NCBI GenBank assembly: GCA_015680685.1
Contig: MNCI01025259.1
Location: forward strand, 35,280-99,279
Length of the DNA: 64,000 nt
Origin: Gnetum montanum
Taxonomy: Eukaryota > Streptophyta > Gnetopsida > Gnetales > Gnetaceae
Reading direction: 5' to 3'
Positions 22,440 through 33,505 of this stretch are shown piece by piece. The stretch's first letter is position 1. The number at the start of each line of letters is the position of its first letter. The notes below the pieces were generated by a model, which did not search any database, had not been told where the DNA came from, and was given only the letters and a program-made list of their open reading frames with translations. A program made the position numbers and the translations under genes.

Positions 22440-23602
22440 ACAAGCGATCAAAGTAATATGTCATTATAGGTGATGAAAAATTATGTCGATAATCCTATGA
22501 TGGCATACTCCTAAAGTTCTTAGGTAAAATTGAAGCCAAAATAGTCCTAGAGGAGGTCCACAAGGGTTTTTGTGGAGGACATATAGGACCTAAAGCCATG
22601 GCCTCTAAGATTAGATAATTAGGCTACTATTGGCCCCATATGGAAAATGACTACCTACAAAAGGTTAAGCAATGTGACACATGCTAATGATATAGCAACT
22701 TGATATATGTATCACCAACTGAGTTGCATATGACCCGGATAACATGTCGATTTAAAAAATGGGGATTGGATACCATTAGATCCATAATGCCTAAATCTAC
22801 CCTAGGTCATGTCTTCATCATCACCACAAGTGAATACTTTACCAAGTGCGTTGAAGCTATTCCCCTAAGAAAGACCACATCTGAACAACTTTGCAAGTTT
22901 ATCATAGACAACATTATAGCTTAGTTTGGCAAACCCATGATCATAGTTATAGAAAATGGACCTCAATTTAGTAGCTAAGAAACCAAGGATTTTTATCACA
23001 ACCTAAGCATTAAGCATTCTTTCTCATCACCTTACTACCCCAAAACCAATGGATAAGTAGAAGTGAGCAACAAATCCATCATCAACTTGCTTAAGAAGAT
23101 GCTCAATAATAGCAAGAAAAAGTGGCATGAGTGGCTTATCCATGTACTATGGGCATATAGGATAACCCATCACATGGCAACCAACATGATCCCTTATACC
23201 CTTGTTTATGGTTCTGAAGTTGTTTTACCTCTTAAACTATAGGTACCATCACTCAAAGTAGCCTTGACCAACTTCATCAATGACAAGAAGAGTAAGGAGT
23301 TGCAGATAGAAACATCGGATTCGGTGGAAGAGTGGTATATGTAGGAACTTTCTCACATTGAGCATTATCAAGAGAGGTAGAAGTAGCAACATCACCATAA
23401 CTTGATCATGCAAAAGATCAAGGAGGGGAACCTCATCCTCAAGGCCATCTATGAGCATGTGGACAAATTCTTAGCCAACTGGGAAGGGTCCTTCATTATC
23501 ACAAAAGCCTATGGAAATGGAGCATTTAGAATAGCCAACATGAATGGGAATGAGCTAGCCAATCTAATTAATCATTCCTATTTGAATACATACTACATGT
23601 AG
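22440..23602 (+). pseudogene. Decayed integrase of element A
   Basis: Inserts the cDNA into host DNA. The zinc-binding HHCC domain is visible as H-K-G-F-C-G-G-H (22560-22585) and C-D-T-C (22673-22684). The catalytic core has the first Asp in W-G-L-D-T (22760-22775). The second Asp is changed to Glu in I-E-N-G-P-Q-F (about 22950), and the final Glu is in N-G-stop-V-E-V-S-N (23050-23070), where the Gln codon has become TAA. W-A-Y-R (about 23150) and P-Y-x-L-V-Y-G (23190-23215) follow. The C-terminal part (23402-23602) ends with the usual N-H-S-Y-L-N-x-Y-Y close. A complete domain by order, but inactive. Confidence 0.88.
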
Positions 23603-23639
23603 TTAATAGATTGGCAATAAGCGAGCCTACTTTCAATGG

Positions 23640-23725
23640 TATGCTACAATATTAAACTGGTGACATGGCCTACTAGGGCCTTAAATTGGTACCATGGCTT
23701 GCCATGGCCTTAAACTAGCAACATT
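23640..23725 (+). repeat. Minisatellite, TTAAACTAGCA type
   Basis: Three units after integrase (AAACTGGTGACATGGCC, TTAAATTGGTACCATGGC, TTAAACTAGCAACATTGG). The same family brackets the long insert of element A. Confidence 0.7.
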
Positions 23726-23838
23726 GGTGACTTTGATAGCCTAATTCTCATGTGGCCTCTATGCATTATAACATTATAATATGTAGTAGTGGTTTGTATT
23801 CTTTGTTGGTGCCTCTTGGGTCAATCCCCCAGACACTA

Positions 23839-23853
23839 ATAAAGAGGGGCCAC
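23839..23853 (+). other. Polypurine tract of element A
   Basis: ATAAAGAGGGGCCAC directly precedes the TGAAACACC terminus. Element D has CAAAGAGGGAC at the matching place (50261-50271). Primer site for plus-strand DNA synthesis. Confidence 0.7.
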
Positions 23854-24523
23854 TGAAACACCATAAAATTGTGCATGTTATAAACAATATTCATCATGTA
23901 GCTTTCACCGCATGATATCCAAGGTAAAATTTCATTGTAAATGTGCAAATTGTAACCCATAATGCGAAATTTCACATATTTTATACTTTTGGAACTAAAA
24001 AATGCCTCATAAGTGGTTAAAGCCTAATGCCCCAAGTGAAAAAAGTCACCTAGTGTCTATATTTGGGCTTGGGGGGTTTCAAATTGCCTTTTGGAATGCC
24101 AAAAAAGGAAATTTGATGGTTTTTTTTCTTGTAGGGGGTAAGGCATTTTTCTATGTTAAAAACACATGTAAGGGGTTAAATCTCACCTACCCTCAATGCG
24201 GAAGGGTGGGGAATTTGAAAACTTTTTTCCCTTCAACATGGAGACTAACGATACATTTTCGAAACTTTCCCCTCAAACTAGAAAGTTTCTCTCAAATTGT
24301 AAAGTTTTCCCCCAACCTGGAAACTTTTCCCCTGGCCTAGAAAGTCAACCCCCCTTCCTCCCCAAGCATGGAAACCACAAGAAGTAAAATTCATCAAGTT
24401 ATGCATTTCAACGTTGACTAGCCACCTCAACAAGCATGGTGGAGAGCTTAGCATGGAAGATTCATCTCTAGTGTGGAAGGGATGCCCCGATTACCATTTG
24501 TAGTAAATAGAATGGCCATGGGG

Positions 24524-24558
<35 letters not shown>

Positions 24559-25497
24559 NNNNNNNNNNNCCCCCCAAATTTGGATGCCCATTTCACCCAA
24601 AATTGGCATCTGATTTGTAGCAAAATTACATCAAATTTGCAGGGAATTTGCAGCCTAATAATAGCCAATTTGTAGCCCCATTCAAGGCCCAAATATGTTA
24701 TAAAGGCCAAACTCCAACACCATTTATAGGTTCCAAATTTTTGACATGTTCCAAATTTTTTGATAAGGTTTAGCAATTTTTTGAACAAGTTCAGTAACTT
24801 TGGCCATACAAGCAATTTTAGTTTTAGCAATTTTTAGTGGATATTTGCATATATCCAAATTTACACTTGGGGAATTTTTAGGCACTCAAGAGCTCTTGCA
24901 AGTTCCCATACTTGTAGTCTCTTGAACCCTAGCATGGAAGCATTGAAGCCTTGAGATTTAGTGGATTTTTTTATTAACACTACACTTCTAGGACTCCAAA
25001 CCTAGCATGGAGCAACTTAATATCCAAATATTCCCCCTTTCTCACCCCCTACCTCCCAGAAACAATCAAATCACTAGAACCAAGGTTTCAATAGCAAAGG
25101 AAAGTTTGATAATATCATGAGTGGCTTAGCACCTGGATCATGGAGCATTTCATCTTGGCTTCAATGAGCTTTGAACTCTTGCTTAAGTGAACTCCCTTTT
25201 TTGCTCATCCAAGCACCACTTATACACATTTATCTAACTTATTCTTTATTATTTTCTTAATAATGTTTTAAGTTTTGTGTTCAAAAATAAAGTTATTATT
25301 TATGAATTATTTAGATCTATTTATATTTTCACATTTTGCATCTCCCATGTCCCTGGTTAATCTATTGGACTAGCTAGGGTACCCTAAATCCCATTTTTAT
25401 CATGAAGGCGTTGGGGATTTAGGGCTGAGGAATTGCTTACACCAAAGATCCTTGGTTTTTATTCCCATTTTAGTAATTGAAATTTTTAATTACAACA
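23854..25497 (+). repeat. 3' LTR of element A
   Basis: Starts TGAAACACCATAAAATTG and ends TAATTACAACA. The left 220 bp align well with the 5' LTR of element B (minus strand from 33505), for example CAAGTGAAAAAAGTCA and TATTTGGGCTTGGGG. The right end aligns with B near AGGGTACC and the GATCCTTGGTTTT block. The middle holds CATGCTAG/CTAGCATGGAA motifs and a gap of Ns. A possible TATA box (ATGTTATAAAGG) lies at about 24695-24706. The flank after 25497 is the interrupted antisense gene of B. Confidence 0.75.
24523..24575. other. Homopolymer run with sequence gap
   Basis: A run of about 35 G is followed by 11 N (24559-24569) and six C. This looks like an assembly or base-calling artefact at a gap, so the length and content here cannot be trusted. 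Confidence 0.85.
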
Positions 25498-28135
25498 ATG
25501 ATGAATAGGAATCAATACAACATTGGTTAATAGAAAAGGCACCTAGAAACATTCAAGAAAATATCACTCATGTAGGTTTTCTTGAGCTTTTCATGGTCCC
25601 TAGCCCATTCATGTCCATTACTAAGATGGTGAACATTATTGACTCCTTTAACCAAGGAGTCAAGAAGTTCATCACCCACATTCATGACATGTAGATCATC
25701 TTGTCCATCAATGAGGCAACATTCCATGAGCTCTTTGGTATTTGTACTAAAGGGATGAGAGTTTCCACCAAGCCACCAAAGGAGACTAGCCATCGAGAAG
25801 TGGTGGAGTCATGGTTGAATGCTCATCATGGCCATTTTGGATTGGCCCTTGAGGATTTCTAGGTACCAAAAGCAAAGGAATCATTTTTCTTATTTAGACC
25901 CCATACCTTCCCAAGGTTGCTATTACAAAAGAAGATTATTAGCATCATATAGGTGTGGACCATGATGAAGGTCCTTACTAAAGATGCTCAAATTATCTTT
26001 GGCCTTTGGGCTATGGGAGGAAATTCTCTTTGAAAGGATCTTGCCAAAATATGTCACATGCACTATGCATTCTTTGCAAAATATTTAAGGAGATTCATAG
26101 AATTCTTGATGGTGAGGAGGGATGGAAAATGGGTGAGTCAAGACTCTAAGCCTTAGATAAGACATATTTATCCAACTATGTAGGCCCAAAACCCATCAGA
26201 GGATGTTGGGGAATTGATGTCTATCACCACTAAGGGAATTAGTGGTAGGAGTTGTGCTTCCCTTGAAAGCATGGAAATTGAGCCTCATGTTGAGCAAGAA
26301 AATGTTAAGAGGAATACATTATTATGTGCTTAACCTGAAGGGGTAGATAGAGCAAAGTTCAAACACTCCATGGTTGAAGAAGTAGCACTAGCCACTAAGT
26401 AGCCTTCCAAGAAGAGGCTTACACTTAAGTTTTTTTGAACACATCAGGTAGTAATAGGTATGTTTTCTAATTTTATTTTATGCTTAGGTTATTCTATGTT
26501 TTATGTTTTAAGCTTATGTTGTTATTTTTTCCTATGTGAAATATGTTAAGTTATTTTAATGTTTTGCATTTATGGTTCTTATAGACAAGCAAAAAGTCTT
26601 GGTGGTCCAAGCTATAGTAGTAGTGGTAGGGTAGAGGTGCTTGGAGGAGGCACTTCTCCAATAGCATGAGGATGAGGGGTTGGCCAATGTTTCATTGGAT
26701 AACCTACATGTCCTATTTGGTGAACCATTGCTAGGGGAACCTCCAGTCATCATCTAGGATGAGGATCCAAGTATGCATATGATTTTGTGTCATTTGTTAT
26801 GTTTTATTATTTTACAGTTAAGTCTTGTTCTAATCATTGGTCAATTATTATATTTGTTATAGCTACCAAAACCTAGGCAGATGCCTCTACTTCTATGTTT
26901 CACATGACACCATGGGTAGAGTTCTTGATAAGGTGGAGTTCATACATGAGGTAGACAAGGATATAATTGATCAGTTGTAACAAGTTTCTCCTGAAATTGG
27001 TAAGAACTTTATTTTTATTTTATCTTTAATTATTTTATATAGATTTTTATAGGTGTATTGGTTATATGTTTTCATTATAGGCATTCTTGTTGTATATTTT
27101 GGTTAAGTGTATGTTTCATGGTTATATTGTTTACAATGCCTAAGGTTAAGTGGGACTCCAACTATGTCATGGAGATAGACTCATTGCTTGGTCTTCCTCC
27201 TGAAATGGAAAATTTTCCATGAAGATTATATGAAAGTGCAAATGATATTGCAATTTCATGTGCAAAAACATTGTGGAAATTTTAGTGGTCCAACAAATCC
27301 CTATGGAAACAAGTTGTGGCCTTAAAGGAAGAGAGTAAGAGGTAGGATTAGGTGATCAATGATCTATGAGATTGCATGACTTCTGTGGAAGCCCAAGTGG
27401 CTAACAAAGAGTCTTGGAAAACTAAGGAGATCACATGGGCATGTTACTAAAATGTCATCCATGAAAAGATTGCCCTTGCTAGAGAGATGGAAGAGTAGCA
27501 GTTGCAAATGGACTTGATTACTCACAAGATTAAATAATGGAAGCATTATTATGTCTAGTTCCTTAAGTGGGGTCAGGTGTAGAAGGACCAAAAAAAGAAG
27601 TATAAGGCCAAATGTGAGTCTTATCTTAAGTGGTTGAAAGAGGAGTATATCAAATGACATAAGTTAGAGCTATTCATAAAGGGGATTCAAGAGAAAAGTA
27701 CCTTAAAACTATTTGGAGACACTTTAACTATGGTTGAATCCCCTACCACTCAAGTCTCTACTACCTCGGGTGATGTGTCTACTACTACTATGTTATGGGA
27801 CCTGCCTACATGCACAGTGATTGATGAGAGTAACATCCTCATAGGTGTTAATCTTGGGAATGTGGACTAGGCCTACATGAAAAAAGATCAAATCCTCCAT
27901 CATTTGGAAGTTACTCTTCATAATCTTACCCTAGAGTACATCATGCCAAAGTCCCCTTAGGTTTGTTTGTTATATTTTTTTGCTATGTTTTATTTTGTTT
28001 TAGTTATTAACTTTGTTGAATAGTGCATTGGTTACTAATTATTCTTGTGTTATTATGCAACAAGTACTAGGTGATACTAGTGGACCTAATAGTGATGGTG
28101 GAGATGACCCTCAACCTCCTATAGATTCCTCCTAG
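25498..28135 (+). pseudogene. Intron-containing antisense gene carried by element B (5' truncated)
   Basis: Same gene as 10638-15829, here on the plus strand and opposite to B gag. Exons as judged from splice sites and from alignment to A: 25498-26457, 26585-26770, 26863-26999, 27151-27960, and about 28061-28135 (stop TAG 28133). Introns: GTATGTTTTC...TTCTTATAG (126 bp), GTATGCATAT...TTGTTATAG, GTAAGAACTT...GGTTAAG, GTTTGTTTGT...TATGCAA. The donors GTATGC and GTAAGA and the flanking exon residues are conserved with A. No protein family recognised. The last large exon is rich in Lys/Glu and probably helical; the tail is G-D-T-S-G-P-N-S-D-G-G-D-D. Exons upstream of the hydrophilic middle part were lost at the insertion of A. 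Internal TAG stops mark decay. The stop lies 17 bp from the end of the gag-protease frame, so the two converge. Confidence 0.62.
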
Positions 28136-28152
28136 CATCATCAATTTACTTG

Positions 28153-31133
28153 TCATTGTTGTTGGTTTATTTCAGTTATAAAAAGAGGGTCCTTGATTAC
28201 CTCATTATTTTGGGGGTTGTTTTTGATTTCACTATAGCGAAACACTAGTGATGTTAACTTTGTTTTTTCCCTAGGTGAATATAGTACCATCATTGCATGG
28301 ATGGATACCTCATTAGCATGGATGTCCTTGCTAAAAGGAATTGAAGTTAACATCTTAACCAATGCCTTGTGATGTGCTACAAAAGTCATTACAAGGTCAT
28401 ACAAGCTAAGGGTTGAATTATTTTATTTTAGCAATTTTTTGACCTATTCCATTACATTGAGAAAGTCCTTGTTGTTGGTTGTGAAATTTTCATTCCTATT
28501 GTTCTTGACTTTCTCCATGCATCCTAAAATGTAGACTTCATGTTTCAGTTGTTGTGGCTTAGCCTCTTTCCTCTTCCTTTGGGGCTGGGAATCCTCCTTT
28601 GGTTTACTAGTTGAAGTAGCATGGGTAGTAGAGGTCATGGAAATGGATGATATGGGAGCATGCTTCGGTGGACCCACTTCCTTCCATGCCTTAGCTTGCT
28701 CATTTTTATCTTTAGGTTTTTGTGCAAGCTTCTTCTATTATTTTCTTGGAAACTTTTTTTATCGTTAGTTGGTTGGTAGGAAGAAGCCATTGCATTGGCT
28801 ACCACATGAGGTCATTGTTCAATTGTAAGGATGAACTCAATTGAAACAAGAGGGAACACTTTAATTAAAAAAGGCTCTTTGAGGGTGTTGGGGATGGTAT
28901 CCTTACAAAAAAGGGAATCCTTGCACTAGTAGAAGTTGAAGGACCACTTTAATTATGAGGAGGTACCTAAATCACAAATGGTTTCCTTATAGGCCTTGGA
29001 TCATTATTGACATTAAATGCTACTATGGTATATGGACTATTGTTAGCATTCAATGGGTTCTTGTAGACATGCATCAACTGGTTCTAAGGCCTAACTAGGT
29101 TGGAGGCATCAAGCACTAGTTCATCCTTGTCTATCATCCTCTATAAATAATCTTTTAGCATAAGGAAAAAGTTGGTATCATGACCTAGTAGTTGGTGATA
29201 GTGATAGAAACAGTCAAGTTTGAAGTATCTAGGCACCAAAGGATCATCTTTGGTTGCACAAGTCAGGTCTTTTGCTATCTCACATAGTCTCTCATGCCTC
29301 TTACAAGAATTTATAATCATATACCTATATTTCATTCTTCCACCCTTCAATAGTTGGTCAAGTAGCTTTGATGCCTTTAATGGTATCCTAGTAAACTTTG
29401 ATTGGTCTTTGTGTTCAAAGTTAGACGTTGCGATAGTCAATGTAGGGGTTCCAAATGTTGAGGGTTGGTTATTGTTAGTAAGGTCCTTGGATGGTCTTCT
29501 TTCTCTCCTTTTCCATAGTGGCCACCACTACATTGTTTTGTATCATTCTCTTCTTATCCTTTTGTGCATGTTAATTTTTGTATGCCACATAGGTGGGGTC
29601 ATGGCTAGCTTCTATGGAATCCTCTATGTTCTTAGTTTGGGAGAAGGCCTGAATAAGTGACCATGGATCTAAGTAGTATAATTTTGATTTAATAAACTTA
29701 TCAACCATCCCCTTGAATATAGCAAGGTGAGTCTTAACTATTGGTTTTGGAATCTTGTTAAGCAAAGCATTCCATCATTATATGAACTTTTGCACTTGCT
29801 TAAGAGGTCCTTGTTTCACCTTCATTAGTTAGTCAAGGGTTGTGTTAGGTTTTAAGTTGTATTTGAAATAGTTAATGAATTTCAAAATTAGGTCTTATAT
29901 TGAGGATATGGATCCTCTTAGTAAGGCATGGTACCAATCTAGAGCCTTCCCTATAAGAGACATAGGGAACATTGATGTTATCATATGTGGCTAGGCTTGT
30001 AGTAATAAGCACTCAGAGTAGAAGGTTATGAGGTGTATGTTAGGGTCACCCTCATCATTGTACTTGGTAAAATGAGGTATGGGGACACCTAGGGAAAGAA
30101 TTAATTATGGAACCACAAAACTAATAGGATCAACCTAGTAGAAATTCATTATTTTGATGGTTTGAGATGTGGAAGCCTTAACCCTTTGTAACTCTTCCAT
30201 CAGGTCTTGGATCATTTGGAAGGCTTGATCCAATCCTTGAGGTGTTTCCATGGGTTGTGGGGTTTGCATCAAAGGTTGGGAGGCCTATGGCCTCACAATC
30301 AGTTTCAACACTAAAGGAAGAGGTTAGGTCACCATTGTTGTAGGTGGGCTAAACAACAAAAAAAAAAGGTTGCATCAGTATCTAGGACATAAAGAGTACA
30401 TAAGAAGTATGTGACCCTTGGGTCACTTGAGGTTCCACAATGGGCCCCATCTACATTAAAAAGAAGGAAGTGGTGGTCACAACCACCAATGATGACTATG
30501 TAGAATATGGTAGCATGGCAAAGGGCATGGAGATGGAGAATGGTATTGCTCAATATCTATTGTCTTTGATATGAACTATAATGGGCACTAGTCCAAACAT
30601 GGTTGGATAGGGAGGAGGTGAGGGCTAAGGGATCTATCTTGTGGAAGAGGAAAGGAGGTTCAAGGTGGACATGGTAGTTTTGGAAGTCAATTGTTGGAAG
30701 ATCCCCCATATGAGATTCTCATGCTTAGACTTATCCTCGAACTCTTCTTCTTCTTCTTCATGTTATTATTTTGAACTAACCTTCTCATTCTCTTCATCCA
30801 TCTCAATTAATTAAGAAAGGATGTGTGTGTAGGTTTTGTTCAATGGTATTTTATCATATGGGGAAGGTATGTATTCCTTTCCATCATGGTGGATGACCTC
30901 ATACTCCTTTTTTACCTCTGCTTTCATTCTTAGAATGAGCATGCTAGCCTAAATTTTGACACAAATGAAGTGGTAATGATCTTTGTTTATCACCAAAAAT
31001 TCTAGGATTTGCCTCCTAAGCCTAAGTGATTACATATACTTAGCTACAATGGGATCTTTGGGGTCATAAACCCTTATGGCCTATTGGATGGATGCTATAT
31101 CGATATAGTTGAATGGAAAAATGGTTGATTAGC
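28153..31133 (-). pseudogene. Decayed gag and start of protease, element B
   Basis: Minus strand. The N-terminal part (31110-30700) shares Y-D-P-K-D-P and D-H-Y-x-F-I-C with element A. An acidic patch (30800-30740) follows. The Retrotrans_gag core reaches 29571-29765, with K-S-K-L-Y-Y-L-D-P-W identical to A. Then come the Leu/Lys segment (29440-29240) and a knuckle-like Y-H-Y-H-Q-L-L-G-H-D-T-N-F (29210-29170) that has lost its Cys residues. The linker (28677-28444) shares L-G-C-M-E with A. The last open stretch (28404-28153) reaches the N-terminal protease segment (Y-D-L-V-M-T-F) and then stops. Multiple stops and frame changes. Confidence 0.78.
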
Positions 31134-31988
31134 TAAATGAAATTCTAATGATGTTAAAGCTAGCCTTATAAAATGTTTAATTAACTAATAAATAAAAATT
31201 CTAGAAAATGGAGTTTTTACAATATACAAGGAGTTGTGGCTATCAAACTGTTGTACACTGCAATTGTAAAATACAGTGCAAGTTGTAACGAAACGGGGTA
31301 TACCTTTTGCTTAAGAAAACATAAGAATTTTGTGTTAAAGCCCCACCATGCTAGACCTACTAGTAGTAGCCATGCTAGAGGTGAAAAAAGGGGAAGAGGG
31401 AGGGTAAGCTAAACAATCTTACACCCTCTCACACAATGTTGGGGGTGTCTCCCCTTGATAGGATTGATGGTTATTACCCAAAAAATTAAAGTAAATTTTT
31501 TTCTAAGGTTTTGTTAGTTTTTGTAGAAAAACAACATTGGCCTTGTTAGGAAATTTTCATAGCTAAGGGGTATAAGGTCTTGGGTGGAACACCAACACTA
31601 GCATTGTTAGAAAATTTTCATGGCAAAGGGGGATGAGTTTTTTGATGGAACACCGATATTGGCCTTGCTAGAAAATTTTCACAGTAGGGGGAGGAGGGGG
31701 GGGGGGGTAAGGTTTTAGGTGATTGTGAGAAGCAACTTTAATATTTGAAACCCACAAATATAAGCACAACCTTTAACCATGATGACCTTACAATTTCTAG
31801 CAACTACTCTAAAAATTTTTTAAAGCCCAAATCACCTACAACTTCCATGCTAGGTTTTGGTGGTAGGGAGATGGGTGGCAACATTGGTTTTTGTGGTAGA
31901 AAAAATGTTTTGATATAAATTCAAGATTTTAGACTTGTAAATAGCATTTTCATAATGGAAAATGGGATTGGATGTAGAACTTGGATGG
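31134..31988 (-). repeat. Leader of element B with 60-bp tandem units
   Basis: Untranslated leader. At 31530-31690 a 60-bp unit carrying TTAGAAAATTTTCATRGC and GGAACACCAACA-TGGCCTTG is repeated three times; the AAATTTTCA cores sit at 31551, 31612 and 31672. A G-run (about 31684-31706) follows. Nothing coding seen. Confidence 0.55.
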
Positions 31989-32013
31989 AGACCCTCCTTC
32001 TAGCACTAGAAAA
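31989..32013 (-). other. Primer-binding site of element B
   Basis: The minus strand reads TTTTCTAGTGCTAGAAGG then AGGGTCT, one base after the LTR end CTATA. It matches the C and D sites and, from memory, plant tRNA-Asn(GUU). Confidence 0.6.
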
Positions 32014-32014
32014 C

Positions 32015-33505
32015 TATAGCAACTAGAAAATTCAATCGCTAGAAAACCAAAGATCCTAGGTGGAACAACTTTAACCTTGGATCTTGAGTGCCTCTGAAAG
32101 AAGGATCCAAGGTACCCTGGATGGTCTTGTTGATCACCTAGGGACTTACATAGTGTAAAAAGAGCTAATAAAAATAAAATGCAATTTAGATATGATTTAA
32201 AATATATGCATAAAATAATATGAAATTATAAAAAAATAACATAATAAACAGAATTGTAAACTTTATTGTGATAAAATATTGAAAATAAAGAATAGTTTAG
32301 GATATGTACAAATAGTGCCTAGGATGAAAAAGATGCACTTTAATGGGGTTTGGAGTTAGTTGAAGGTGGTAGCCTTGGATTGCACAGTTAACTCCATGAT
32401 CCAAATGCTTCAGAACTTTTAGAACTGCAACACTTTACTAGTCCTTTCACTAGATTTGCAACATTTGGTGATATAGGGGGTAAGATGTGTGGGGGTTGTG
32501 GGCCATAAGGAAGAGCCATGTTGGGAGTCTTAATGCCTAGGTTTCACAATGTTGCCACAAAATATCACACAATCTTAGTTTCAAACAATGGTTAAAATGG
32601 CTATGGGTTCACATTGAGATTGCTCCAAAAGCCTTGTATTTGCAATGAATTTTCAAAATTCTTGAATGCCAAAATTCTAGAAATATCAAAAATGTGGAAC
32701 CTTTTCATGGTGTAAAATATTATTTTATATAGGTTTCATGGTCATAAATTTTGTTGCAAAGTTTTATTCTAATTGTTGATAGATTGATGTCATGCGCAGG
32801 TGTAGCATGTACCTAAATCTAGCATGGTTTTTATATATGGTATGTTTTGATACACCCAAGATACTAAAACCATTCTAATTACCAAAAATAGTAAATGGGA
32901 ATTTTACCCACATTGTCTTCTTCCATTCATGCTACTCTTTTAGGAGCAACGCTAAGCCTGTAGGAGTTATGCTAGATTGCATGGGTAATGCTGGGATGTA
33001 AGATCAATGTTGGAGTTGTTGGGGCCATGCTAGAGCTACAAGAGCCACACTCGAGTTTCTAGAGTAATGCTAGGATCACTAGATCAACACTAAGCATGCT
33101 AAACTCCAAGAGCAATGTTGGGATTGTATGAACCACACTAAAGCTGCAGGAGCCATAGTAAGGCTTTAGGAGTTAAATTCCCCAATGTTGAGCATAGGTG
33201 ACTCTAGCATAGCAAAGGTTATACCTCCCCACAAAACCCATAGAAATGCCAATTTTGGTAGTCCAAAAGGCATTTTTTATACCCCCAAGCCCAAATATAG
33301 GCATGGTATGACTTTTTTCACTTGGGGATTAAGGCTATGACCACTTGTGAGGGATTTTTTCTACTCCAAAAGTTAAGGTATGTGAAGTTGCCTCTCATGG
33401 ATGGTAGAATTTGCATTTTAAAATGAAATTTTAGCCTTGGATTTCATGGGATGAAACTTATAATGCCAAAAAGATTACAACATGTGTTTTCTTAGTGGTG
33501 TTTCA
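32015..33505 (-). repeat. 5' LTR of element B
   Basis: About 1.49 kb. On the minus strand it begins TGAAACACCACTAAG and ends TTGCTATA. It aligns with the 3' LTR of element A at both ends. Its U3 contains a degenerate minisatellite at 32930-33190. The five bases beyond the end (33506-33510, AAATT) would be the target duplication, but the partner lies outside the window. Confidence 0.75.
32930..33190. repeat. Minisatellite of about 20 bp within the LTR of element B
   Basis: A dozen degenerate units alternate GGAGYYATGCTAG and GGATTGYATG (for example AGGAGTTATGCTAGATTGCA, GAGCAATGTTGGGATTGTAT, AGGAGCCATAGTAAGGC). Not seen at this size in the LTR of element A. Confidence 0.6.

Larger units (their letters stand above)
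5849..25497 (+). mobile_element. Element A: Tat/Ogre-like Ty3/gypsy retrotransposon
   Basis: Order on the plus strand: partial leader, gag (6122), protease (about 9050-9850), minisatellite, antisense spliced gene (15829 to 10638, minus), about 150-bp and 181-bp tandem repeats, RT and RNase H, second (archaeal-type) RNase H, integrase, polypurine tract and 3' LTR (23854-25497). The 5' LTR is missing because element C lies where it should be. The last base of its 3' LTR adjoins the cut antisense gene of element B, so A was probably inserted into B. About 10 kb of non-sense-strand material separates protease from RT, far more than in typical members of the lineage. Confidence 0.75.
25498..33505 (-). 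mobile_element. Element B: Tat-like Ty3/gypsy retrotransposon, 5' part
   Basis: Minus-strand order: 5' LTR (33505 to 32015), primer site (32013 to 31989), leader, gag and start of protease (31133 to 28153). The antisense spliced gene follows (25498-28135, plus). It ends where the 3' LTR of element A begins, so pol and the 3' LTR of B should lie left of this window, beyond A. LTR ends, gag and the antisense gene all match element A, so A and B are the same or sister families. Compared with A, the protease end and the minisatellite (about 1.5 kb) are absent between gag and the antisense gene. Confidence 0.75.

Noticed and set aside
24002-24340. Open frame of 112 codons
   Set aside because: Falls entirely in the 3' LTR of element A; no family resemblance.
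29220-29660. Open frame of 146 codons on the plus strand
   Set aside because: Antisense shadow of element B gag, which reads on the minus strand with recognised blocks.
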